A DNA stretch of 64,000 bases from Candidatus Streptomyces philanthi (GTDB lineage: Bacteria; Actinomycetota; Actinomycetes; Streptomycetales; Streptomycetaceae), in contig CP073042.1 of the NCBI GenBank assembly GCA_018114805.1, positions 4,154,001-4,218,000 of the forward strand, given 5' to 3'. The translations under genes and the position numbers were made by a program. The notes under the pieces were generated by a model. The model was not told the origin of the DNA. It was given only the letters and a program-made list of their open reading frames with translations, and did no database searches. Below are positions 46,281 through 54,513 of the stretch, piece after piece. Positions within the stretch are counted from its first letter, which is position 1; every line of letters starts with the position of its first letter.

Positions 46281-46881
46281 ATTAGTGCGCGACGTACCGA
46301 GCAGGTGCCGGCCGTGGCCGGTGGGTGGGCCGATCTCGCCCGGGGATGGGAGGAGTCGGACGCCCCCGAGGGGTGGCGGGCCGAACTTATCGAGGGGGCC
46401 GTCACCCTCTCGCCCCCGCCCGACCGCCACCACCGTCACGTCCTGGACCAGATCCAGCGGCGGTTGTACGCGGCGATCCCGCCGGGCTGGGGGTCTACCA
46501 GCGGCTGGGCCTGGCCGTCCCCGAGTGCGAGGGCATCTTCGTCCCCGACCTGGCGGTGGTGCCGAAGTGGGGTGCGCCGCGCGCTGAGCCCGCGTCGTAC
46601 GTCCCCGCCGCCACGGCCCGGATGACGGTCGAGATCACGTCGCGGGCCAGCGCCCACCGGGACCGCCCCACCAAGGCCGCCGGCTACGCGCTGGCCGGTG
46701 TCCCGCTGTACGTGCTCGTGGACCGATGGGCCCCGCGGGCCCCGTCGTCACGCTGTACGGGGCCCTGGAGAGGGAGGCGTATCGCGTGCTCAGCGCGGTC
46801 GGGTTCGGGGCGGACCTCCACCTCCCCGAACCCTTCGAGATGACCCTCGGCACCGGCGCCTTCGCCACCCGGGCGGCGTGA
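46281..46881 (+). pseudogene. Uma2 family (DUF820) protein, frameshifted, ATT in place of start
   Basis: Pieces of the Uma2 nuclease-like fold appear in three frames: AGGWADLARGWEESDAPEGW with RAELIEGAVTLSPPPD, then QRLGLAVPECEGIFVPDLAV with MTVEITSRASAHRDRPTKA and YALAGVPLYVLVDRWAPR, then VVTLYGALEREAYRVLSAVG up to TGA 46881. Breaks are near 46488 and 46738. The natural start position, seven bases after GGGGAGG, reads ATT (46281-46283) followed by AGT GCG CGA. The Asp and Glu-x-x residues of the PD-(D/E)XK core are present. Uma2 proteins are abundant and mostly uncharacterised in Streptomyces. Confidence 0.7.
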
Positions 46882-46973
46882 TGGCCGCGTCCGAGGCCGC
46901 TCCCGCGACCGCGTGCGGGGACGGCTGCCCGGCGGGCGGCCCGGCGACGCGGCGGACGGCCTGGTTCAGTTGG

Positions 46974-48143
46974 TTACCGCGCCGCCGCCAGCGCCCGCCG
47001 CTGCGCCAACGACTTGCGGGTCGCGTAGAGCGTGATGCTCGCCGCCCCGACCATCGCCGCGAGGCCGAGCATGACGGTGACCTCCCAACCCGCTGCGTGG
47101 AAGGCGATGGCGCCGAGCGTGCCGCCCGCGCTGCTGCCCAGGTGGACGCCGACTGGCTAGACCGCGGACGCCTGCGCGCGGCCCGTCGTGGCGGTGCGGC
47201 TGACCGAGGAGGAGGCCACGGCGTGTCCGGCGAAGAAGCCCGCCGTGATCAGCACCAGCCCGAGCAGCACCGCGAGCAGCGTGGAGGTCAGCGTGAGCAG
47301 CAGGCCGAGTGCCGTGGTGCCCACCGCCAGGTAGAGCGCGCTGCGCCGGCCGAGCCGCGCGACGAGTTGACCCGCCGCCGCCGAGGACAGGGTCCCGACC
47401 AGGTACACTAGGAAGATCGACCCGACCACGCCCTGCGGCAGGTTGAACGGCTCCTCGATGAGCCGGTAGCCGATGACGGTGTAGACCGCGCCGAACACGG
47501 TCATGAACAGCGCCCCGATCGCGTACAGCCGGCGCAGCAGCGGGTCGGCCAGGTGGCCCCCGATGGTGCGGGCCAGCGCGCGCGGCCCGACCGGGTGCGA
47601 CGTGAAGTGCCGGGCCCGGGGCACCAGGAGTCGGAAGACCACGGTGCACACCGCCGCCAGCAGCCCCACCGCGGCCAGCGCCGCCCGCCAGTCCCACGCC
47701 TGGGCGACCCAGCCGGTGAGGATGCGACCGGACATGCCGCCGATGCTGTTGCCCGCGACGAACAGGCCGATCGCCCTGACCAGCTCCTTGCCCCGCACTT
47801 CCTTGGCCAGGTATGCCATCGCGGACGCGGGCACCCCGGCCAGCGCCGCGCCCTGGACGGCGCGTAGCGTGACCAGCCAGCCCAGGTTGGGGGCGAACGG
47901 CGTGAGCAGGACCACGACCGCGGCGACGCTCAGCGAGACGGTCATCAGGGTGCGCCGACCGAACCGCTCGGAGAGCGCGCTCAGTGGCAGCACGGCGAGC
48001 GCGAGGGCGCCGGTCGCGGCCGAGACGGTCCAACTCGCCTGGCCGGGCGAGACTCCCAGGTCACCGGAGATGGCGGGCAGCAGCGCCTGCGTCGAGTAGA
48101 GCAGTGCGAAGGTGGAGACAGCCGCCAGCAGCCCGAAGCTCAT
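46974..48143 (-). pseudogene. MFS transporter with internal TAG
   Basis: About 389 codons encode twelve membrane helices, starting FGLLAAVSTFALLYSTQALL, with the MFS loop LSERFGRRTLMTVSLSVAAV between helices 2 and 3 and FLVAGNS-type residues later. TAG stands at 47159-47157 between AQASAV and PVGVHLGSSAGGTLGA, within helix 11; the reading continues open to TAA at 46974. The stopped product would lose about 60 residues and is unlikely to be active. ATG 48143 is a minimal start; a longer N-terminus reaching toward 48220 is possible. It is divergent from a LysR regulator, the usual arrangement for a regulated exporter. Substrate unknown. Confidence 0.75.
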
Positions 48144-48221
48144 CCGTCGGTAGCCGGGCCCGCCGGGACGCAGCTTGCCGTCGTTGGTGTCGGCCCTCTC
48201 GCCCGCACCGCCGGCCGATCC

Positions 48222-49260
48222 GTGCGCGCGGGGCGCGGGCTGGCCGGCCGTGGGCCCTGCTCCGTCGTGCGTCCGCCGGCCGCGACCCGGGCCCCGACCC
48301 CGGCCGCCGGCCCGCCTCCGTCCCCACCCGCGCGCCCGGCCCCGTCGGCGCCGGCCGCGACCGGCACCCATGCCGCCTCGTGGGCGGCGGCCCTGGCGCC
48401 GCGGCTCCTGCAGTTCGCGGCCGTGGCCTGGTACGAGCACGTCACCCGTGCCGCACAGCAACTCGGCGTGCCGCAGTCCACACTGAGTCGGGCCATGGTG
48501 CGGCTCGAAGCGGACCTGGGCGTCGCCCTGTTCGCCCGGCACGGCCGGACCGTCTCGCTCACTCCGGCCGGCCACACCTTCCTGGCCTCCACCCAGCGGG
48601 CGCTGGCGGAGGTGGAGCGGGCGGCGGAGTCGGTGCGCGCCGACGCCGACCCGGCCGCGGGCAAGGTCGCCTTCGGCTTCCTGCACACGCTGGGCTCCGA
48701 GACCGTGCTGCTCCGGGCGTTCCGCGTCGACCATCCGCGGGTGCGCTTCCAACTCGTCCAGAACTGCGGTGAGGCGATGCTCGAACGCCTCCGCGCCGGC
48801 GACCTCGACCTGTGCCTGACCTCACCCGTTCCGGACGCCCCGGACCTGGTCGCGCGCCGCCTCGACGAGCAGAAGCTGCGCCTGGTCGTCCCCGACGACC
48901 ACCGGCTCGCGCACCGCAAGCGGGTCCGCCTCGCCAAGGCGTCCGGTGAACTCTTCGTCACCCTGGAGCCGGGTTACGGGCTGCGCCGGATCACCGACGC
49001 GGTGTGCGCCGAGGCCGGGTTCACGCCGAAGATCGCCTTCGAGGGGGACGCTGCGCGGCCTGGTGGCGGCCGGCCTCGGCGTGGCGCTGCTCCCGCCGCC
49101 CGCGGTGCCGAGGCCCGGCGTGGTGGAGCTGACGGTGACGGCGCCGCGCGCGGTCCGCGAGATCGGCTTGGCCTGGCTCGACGGGCACCTGGACACGCCA
49201 CCGGTGACCGCCTTCAAGCGCTTCCTGCTGAGCCGCCGAGGCCAACTCCTGCCCCGCTGA
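48222..49260 (+). pseudogene. LysR family transcriptional regulator, frameshifted
   Basis: After a Pro/Ala-rich lead of uncertain start (GTG 48222), the helix-turn-helix reads RLLQFAAVAWYEHVTRAAQQ then LGVPQSTLSRAMVRLEADLG. The effector domain follows (GKVAFGFLHTLGSETVLLRA, VARRLDEQKLRLVVPDDHRL) up to FEGD, where a one-base change near 49054 moves to LRGLVAAGLGVALLPPPAVP and the end FLLSRRGQLLPR, TGA 49260. It is divergent from the MFS gene and probably its regulator. Confidence 0.75.
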
Positions 49261-49321
49261 CGGTCGCCGACGCCGGCCCCGCTGACGGTCGTCCGGTCGG
49301 CGTCCCGTGCCGCGCGAACCG

Positions 49322-49948
49322 CTAGGACTTCTCGGCCAGCAGCGGCTTGAGGGCCTCGCGCAGGTCGTCTTCGCCGACGGGGCTGAGCGCGCGGGCGGCG
49401 ATCTTGCCGTCGCGGTCGATGAAGAGGGTGGACGGGATGCCCTGCGGGTTGAAGCTGCCCTTGGGGAAGTGCAGCGCCAGCTTGCCCGCCGGGTCGTGCC
49501 AGCTCGGGTAGCGCACCCCTAGTTCCTTCTCGAACTTGAGGCCCTGGGCCTTCTCGTGGTCGCTGTTCAGGCCGATGAACGCCACGTCGTCCTTGGTCTC
49601 GGCGGCGACCTTGACCAGACTCGGGGTCTCGGCACGGCACGGCGGGCACCAGGAGGCCCACAGGTTGATCGCGACCACCTTGCCCCGGTAGTCGGCGAGC
49701 CTGACCCGTTCGCCGTCCAGCGCGGCCCAGGAGATGTCCGGCGCGGCCGGACGGTCGGCCTTGGCCACGGTCTCGATGGTGCTGGACCCGTTGCGGGTGA
49801 AGGTGGCCTTGCCCGACGAGCTACCGCTGCCGCACCCGGTGAGTGCCACGGTGGCGGCGAGCGCGCCGGACATCAGGCCGGCCGCGCGGGCGAGCGCGGG
49901 GCGACGGCTGCGGACACGGGTGCGGGAGACCGGCCGGCGATGAGGCAT
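49322..49948 (-). CDS. TlpA/ResA-like thioredoxin-fold lipoprotein
   Basis: 208 residues. A twin-arginine-rich lead and hydrophobic signal end in the lipobox LTGC (LMSGALAATVALTGC). The thioredoxin fold follows with NLWASWCPPCRAETPSLVKV (active-site WCPPC) and the cis-Pro region QGIPSTLFIDRDGKI. It would act outside the membrane as a thiol reductase, for example in cytochrome c maturation or protein disulfide control. It is convergent with the LysR gene and ends 61 bp from it. ATG 49948 was chosen because longer forms lack a signal at the N-terminus. Confidence 0.88.
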   Translation of the reverse strand: MPHRRPVSRTRVRSRRPALARAAGLMSGALAATVALTGCGSGSSSGKATFTRNGSSTIETVAKADRPAAPDISWAALDGERVRLADYRGKVVAINLWASWCPPCRAETPSLVKVAAETKDDVAFIGLNSDHEKAQGLKFEKELGVRYPSWHDPAGKLALHFPKGSFNPQGIPSTLFIDRDGKIAARALSPVGEDDLREALKPLLAEKS

Positions 49949-50248
49949 GCCGACAAGTCTTCCATGCGCTCCGCACCCACCCCCGTGCGCCCCATCCCCT
50001 ACGCCGCCGATCCGCCGCCACGCTGCCGCACCATGGCCGCCGGGCCACTGCCGAGTCGTCGCTGGGCCACCGCCGAGCTGCCGTGCTACCACCGCGCCGC
50101 CGCCGGGCCGCCGTCATGCCGTCACCGACCCGGTGTCGCCCGGTGAGGCCCGCCGGCCCCGCTCCCTGCGGCGCCCGTCGGCCCTGCCTCCCGCGGCACC
50201 CGCCGGCCCGGCTCCCAGCCGAGCCCACGGGCTCGGCCCCCGGTCGCG

Positions 50249-51022
50249 CTACCGCCGCAACGACGAGCCGAAGCCCGCCGCGAGCGGCATCTGCAGGCCG
50301 AGCGGGGGCGGGGCGGCTAACGCGTCCGCCAGTGGACGCGCGTAGTCCTGGTCGAAGAGGGAGCCCAGCGCGAAGTCGGCGGCCAGCGCGTACACCTCCT
50401 GGCGGTGCTGGTCGAGGCGGTGGCCGTCGGTGTGCACCTCGAAGCGGCACACCGTGCTGTTGATCTTCTTGGCCCGCTCGACCAGCCGGTAGGAGAGTTC
50501 GGGGTCGGTGTGTTCGTCGTTGCTGCCGTGCACGACGAGCACCTGTCTGCCCGCCATGTGCTTGACCGGGTCCGGGCTCAGCGTGGCCTCCTGGCTCTGT
50601 AGCCACGGGGCGATGGCCAGGACCAAACTCACGGCCGAGTGTCCCGCCGCCAGCAGCGCGGCCCGCGCTCCCATGCCCATCCCGACGAGACAGATCGGCA
50701 CGTCCCCGTAGCGCCGTACCACCTCGTCCGCGGCCCAATCGGCGTCCGCCACGGGGTCCGCGGCCGAGCCGTTCCAGCCGCGACATCGATAGCGGACGAC
50801 GTGCGCGGTCAGCCCCTCCGGCCGGCTCGCCTTCGCCAGCCCGCGCGCGAGCGGCTACATCGCCGCGGCCGACAGCGTGGTCGGCCGTCGGGTTCCGGTT
50901 GGCGTACCGTCGGGCAGCAGCAGCGCCACCCCACCGACGGCCTTCCCCTACGCCGCCACCCCCACGGGCCGCCCCAGCCGGGCGCTTCGATCCGGTCGTT
51001 CCGGCAACGCTTGCTGAGCCAT
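50249..51022 (-). pseudogene. Alpha/beta hydrolase (dienelactone-hydrolase-like) with two internal TAG codons
   Basis: One continuous frame from ATG 51022 encodes GGVALLLPDGTPTG, PLARGLAKASRPEGLTAHVV, RYRCRGWNG, and CLVGMGMGARAALLAAGH (nucleophile elbow GMGMG, where Ser is usual), then VLVVHGSNDEHTDPELSY (acid) and FEVHTDGHRLDQHRQEVY (His). TAG occurs twice, at 50950-50948 and 50857-50855. Only the 168-residue portion from GTG 50752 is open. The Met in place of the nucleophilic Ser makes catalysis doubtful. It is divergent from add. Confidence 0.65.
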
Positions 51023-51107
51023 GTCAGAACGATGGCAGAAGCAACGGTGTACTCCACTAAGCGGACTGGTCACTGTTCCGTATCTATCCAGCCGGATACC
51101 CCGGGCG

Positions 51108-51121
51108 ATCTACGCGCGTAG
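51108..51121. promoter_or_regulatory. Palindromic operator upstream of add
   Basis: ATCTACGCGCGTAG contains the perfect 12-bp palindrome CTACGCGCGTAG (51110-51121). It ends 16 bp before the add ATG. The identical 14-mer precedes deoC at 62786-62799 at nearly the same distance. Confidence 0.75.
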
Positions 51122-51137
51122 GGGCTATGGTGCGCAG

Positions 51138-52268
51138 ATGACGAGCGAGAACACCCAGCAACCCAACCCGGAGCAGATCCGGCGCGCCCCCAAGGTGCTG
51201 CTGCACGACCACCTCGACGGCGGGCTGCGCCCGGCCACCATCGTCGAACTGGCCCGGGAGAACGGCTACGAGGGGCTGTCCGAGACCGACCCCACCGCAC
51301 TCGGCACCTGGTTCCGCGCGGCGGCCGATTCCAGTTCGCTCGAACGCTACTTGGAGACCTTCGCCCACACCTGCGCCGTCCTCCAGACCGCGCAGGCGCT
51401 GCGCCGGGTGGCGGCCGAGTGCGCCGAGGACCTCGCCGCCGACGGCGTCGTCTACGCCGAGGTGCGCTACGCCCCCGAGCAGCACCTGGAGCAGGGGCTG
51501 AAGCTGGAGCAGGTTGTCGAGGCGGTCAACGAGGGCTTCCGCGAGGGGGAGCGCCGGGCGCGCGCGGCCGGTCACCGCATCCGCGTGGGCGCGCTACTCA
51601 CCGCTATGCGGCACGCCGCCCGCTCCCTGGAGATCGCCGAACTGGCCAACCGCTACCGCGACCTGGGCGTCGTCGGCTTCGACATCGCTGGCGCCGAGGC
51701 GGGCTTCCCGCCCACCCGACACCTGGACGCGTTCGAGTACCTCAAGCGCGAGAACAACCACTTCACCATCCACGCCGGCGAGGCGTTCGGCCTGCCGTCG
51801 ATCTGGCAGGCACTCCAGTGGTGCGGCGCCGACCGGCTTGGCCACGGGGTGCGGATCATCGACGACATCCACGTCTCCGAGGACGGCGGCATCAAGCTCG
51901 GCCGGCTCGCGAGCTACGTGCGTGACAAGCGCGTCCCACTGGAACTGTGCCCCACCTCCAACCTGCAGACCGGCTCCGCGAGTTCCTATGCCGAGCACCC
52001 CATCGGGCTGCTGCGCAAGCTGCACTTCCGGGCCACGGTCAACACCGACAACCGGCTCATGAGCAGCACCAGCATGAGCCGCGAGTTCGAGCACCTCGTA
52101 TCGACCTTCGGCTACACGCTGGACGACATGCAGTCGTTCACCGTCAATGCGATGAAGTCCGCGTTCATCCCTTTCGATGAACGTCTGGCGATGATCAACG
52201 ACGTGATCAAGCCCGGTTATGCCGAGCTGAAGGCCGAGTGGCTGTTCCGTCAGACCGCCGTCGGGTAG
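51138..52268 (+). CDS. add: Adenosine deaminase
   Basis: 376 residues with every active-site block of adenosine deaminase: [13 protein letters not shown] (two zinc His), [11 protein letters not shown] (His and catalytic Glu), [19 protein letters not shown] and [12 protein letters not shown] (zinc Asp). It converts adenosine to inosine in the cytosol. ATG 51138 begins [19 protein letters not shown]; upstream in-frame codons lie within the promoter. The operator at 51108-51121 suggests control together with deoC. It is intact. Confidence 0.95.
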   Translation: MTSENTQQPNPEQIRRAPKVLLHDHLDGGLRPATIVELARENGYEGLSETDPTALGTWFRAAADSSSLERYLETFAHTCAVLQTAQALRRVAAECAEDLAADGVVYAEVRYAPEQHLEQGLKLEQVVEAVNEGFREGERRARAAGHRIRVGALLTAMRHAARSLEIAELANRYRDLGVVGFDIAGAEAGFPPTRHLDAFEYLKRENNHFTIHAGEAFGLPSIWQALQWCGADRLGHGVRIIDDIHVSEDGGIKLGRLASYVRDKRVPLELCPTSNLQTGSASSYAEHPIGLLRKLHFRATVNTDNRLMSSTSMSREFEHLVSTFGYTLDDMQSFTVNAMKSAFIPFDERLAMINDVIKPGYAELKAEWLFRQTAVG

Positions 52269-52440
52269 CCGCTGACCAGCGGTTCTCCTGGTGCGGTGGG
52301 GTGCTGCGGCGAGGGTGGCGGCGGTGCGGGCGCACACCGGCACTTCCGACATCCCGGCCCATCTCCGGTGTTTGCGGCCGTCGGAGCGGCTGGCTACGTT
52401 GCAGTGCCGCTCAAGAACCCCGTACCAAGGAAGATCTCTC

Positions 52441-52674
52441 ATGAAGCAGGGAACGATCAAGGCCCTCGGCGTCGCCGCCGTGGGTATCGCCTTCGCCGCC
52501 ACCGCCGCGGGGACCGCGTCGGCCGCCCCGATCGGGCTTGAGCCGCTCACGGGCCCGGCCACGGACGCGGTGAAGACGCTGCCGAAGAAGACGGACAAGC
52601 TCCCGAAGTCCGACGCCAAGACCGTTCCGGACCCGGTGAAGAACCTGCTCGGCGGGCTGCCGATCGGGGGCTGA
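52441..52674 (+). CDS. Small secreted protein of unknown function
   Basis: 77 residues. ATG 52441 has AAGGAAG upstream. The signal peptide (LGVAAVGIAFAATAAGTASA, cleavage before APIG) leaves a mature chain of about 48 residues rich in Lys, Pro and Asp, ending LLGGLPIGG. Proteins of this size with a PLTGP...GLP composition are common in Streptomyces; no function is known. It follows add by 172 bp on the same strand. Confidence 0.75.
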   Translation: MKQGTIKALGVAAVGIAFAATAAGTASAAPIGLEPLTGPATDAVKTLPKKTDKLPKSDAKTVPDPVKNLLGGLPIGG

Positions 52675-52759
52675 CGCCGCGCGCGGCCCATCGCCGCGTG
52701 TGGCCCCCGCCTTCGCCCCCCGCACTCCGGCGCCCGGCGCGTCAGCCCGGGCCAGTGGC

Positions 52760-52966
52760 TCACCAGGCACCGGCCCGGTTCTTGTTGTCGGCCGGCAGCA
52801 GTATCCACAGCGCGAGGTAGAGCAGGAACTGCGGGCCCGGCAGCAGACACGAGGCCACGAAGACCCCCCGCATCGTGGTCGCGGACGTCCCAAAGCGCTG
52901 GGCCAGTCCGGCGCACACGCCGGCGATCATCTTGTTGTTCTGGGGGCGTACGAGAGCGGTGCTCAT
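52760..52966 (-). CDS. PspC domain-containing protein
   Basis: 68 residues. The N-terminal VRPQNNKMIAGVCAGLAQRF and the helix FLLYLALWILLPADNK define a PspC domain, which in phage-shock and envelope-stress systems sits in the membrane. This copy is a stand-alone domain without a sensor kinase. It is convergent with the small secreted protein. Confidence 0.85.
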   Translation of the reverse strand: MSTALVRPQNNKMIAGVCAGLAQRFGTSATTMRGVFVASCLLPGPQFLLYLALWILLPADNKNRAGAW

Positions 52967-53053
52967 GGGTGACTCCCTGTCGTCGTCCGCGGTCTCACCC
53001 GAGGAACTGTTGATAGCTCCACGCTAGGTGCCCGCGGCCGACGGGGCGTCGCA

Positions 53054-53602
53054 CTACGGTGCGATGCCGACCCTGGGGATCGTCGGGGTCACCCCCGAGA
53101 CCGCCTCCTCCCGGGGGAGGGCGGCCGGTGCCCGTCCCTGCACCCGGCGGCGTAGCCGGGCCCGTACGGCAGGCACCACCGCCAGGTGCGCCAGCGCGAC
53201 GCCCGCCGTGCTGAGCAGCACCGTGTCCACGTCCACGACCTGGCCCGCGACCGTGGACTGGGCCAGCTCGACGGCGCACGAGATCAGCGCGCTGGCCAGC
53301 ACCGTACGCAGCAGCGAGGCCAGTCGGTGGGCGTCGACGCGGCCTCCCGCCAGCGGCAGCAGCACCCCGAGCGGCGCGTACAGCGGCAGCTCGCGCGCGA
53401 TGCGCCGGGTGGCCTCCGCGAACCCCACGTCGAGGTCTCCACGGATGGAGGCCAGCGGTTCCAGGTTGCTGGCCGTGACCCAGGTGGCGGCCAGTGGGCG
53501 CAGGGAGAGCCAGCCGATGAAGGCGAGCTGCGCCACCAGAAGGAGGATGCCTGCGAGGCGGAAGCGGATGTCGGCCGTGCGGCCGGGACCATGACCCTGC
53601 AC
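53054..53602 (-). CDS. VanZ family membrane protein
   Basis: 182 residues from GTG 53602. Four or five membrane helices include ILLLVAQLAFIGWLSLRPL, ELPLYAPLGVLLPLAGG, LLRTVLASALISCAVELAQS and VDVDTVLLSTAGVALAHLAV; the polar pattern ISCAVELAQ...VDVDT is the VanZ signature. VanZ proteins affect glycopeptide susceptibility in some hosts, but the many Streptomyces copies are uncharacterised. The C-terminal 30 residues are Arg/Pro-rich. Confidence 0.82.
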   Translation of the reverse strand: MQGHGPGRTADIRFRLAGILLLVAQLAFIGWLSLRPLAATWVTASNLEPLASIRGDLDVGFAEATRRIARELPLYAPLGVLLPLAGGRVDAHRLASLLRTVLASALISCAVELAQSTVAGQVVDVDTVLLSTAGVALAHLAVVPAVRARLRRRVQGRAPAALPREEAVSGVTPTIPRVGIAP

Positions 53603-53811
53603 GTCAGTCAGGACGCGCGGCGCCGCCGTCCCGGTTCCGCCGACCCCACGGTGACGGGCCTCACGCTCCGCGCGCCGAAGCCCGCCCCGACCTGCGCCGC
53701 CGTCCGTCCCGCCCCACCAGCCCAGCCCGCCGCTCCCATGCGACCCGCCCCCGCCGGGGCGCGGCCCCATCCGACGGCCCGCCCGCCCGCCCGGCCCGCC
53801 CGGCCGGCCGG

Positions 53812-54513
53812 CTACTCCAGCAGGGTCCCCGAGCTCTGGGCGCTCTGGGGCCGCGTGCGCAGGTCCGCGCCGCACTCGTACCGCTTGAGCCCGCCGACCC
53901 CGAGCGCGTCCTCCCCCTCGGGCGCGGCCGGCCCGCCGAGCACCACCGCGCGCCTGCTGCCCACCGCCGGGGTCTCGGTGAAGGTGCACACGAGCTGCGC
54001 CAGCGCGTACGGGGGCAGCTCGTCGGGCTCCCGGTTCAGCCGCAGCGTCCCGGCCGGGTCGCCCTTGGCCGGCCCCGAGACCTGCACCCAGGAGGCCACC
54101 TCGGTGTTGACGCCCACCTTCGCCTCGGCGGCCGACACTGGCTGCTGGAGCTGGTTGAGCAGCGCCCGCGCGAACTCGTCGGGACGCGGCGCCTGGTCAC
54201 CCTTCGGCAGCCGGAGCACCCGCCGCACGGGCAGCAACTGCGCCGAGCACACGAGCTGCATGGTGACGGCGACCCCGTCGGTGGCCCGGGGGGACGCCGC
54301 GGCGCTGGGCAACTGGCACGAGGCGCGCGAGGGCGCCGCGCCCGCGTCCACGGGGACCGAGGTGGAGCGGATGCCGCACCCGGCGACCAGCGACGCGGCG
54401 ACCGCCCCGAACACCCCGAGCGTCGCCGCCCGGCCACCGGGCACGCGGCGCGGCACCCGGAGGGTCGGGCCAACGCCCTGCGTGCCGTACGGGTCCGTGG
54501 TCCGGGGGCTCAT
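53812..54513 (-). CDS. Lipoprotein encoded in the afsQ operon
   Basis: 233 residues. The lipobox VAGC ends GAVAASLVAGC and is followed by GIRSTSVPVDAG. The mature part contains VRRVLRLPKGDQAPRPDEFA and TLRLNREPDELPPYALAQLV, with four Cys that may form disulfides. The start overlaps the afsQ2 stop by ATGA, so it is translationally coupled to the two-component genes and probably takes part in signal detection at the envelope. In S. coelicolor a lipoprotein gene occupies the same place (from memory). Confidence 0.85.
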   Translation of the reverse strand: MSPRTTDPYGTQGVGPTLRVPRRVPGGRAATLGVFGAVAASLVAGCGIRSTSVPVDAGAAPSRASCQLPSAAASPRATDGVAVTMQLVCSAQLLPVRRVLRLPKGDQAPRPDEFARALLNQLQQPVSAAEAKVGVNTEVASWVQVSGPAKGDPAGTLRLNREPDELPPYALAQLVCTFTETPAVGSRRAVVLGGPAAPEGEDALGVGGLKRYECGADLRTRPQSAQSSGTLLE

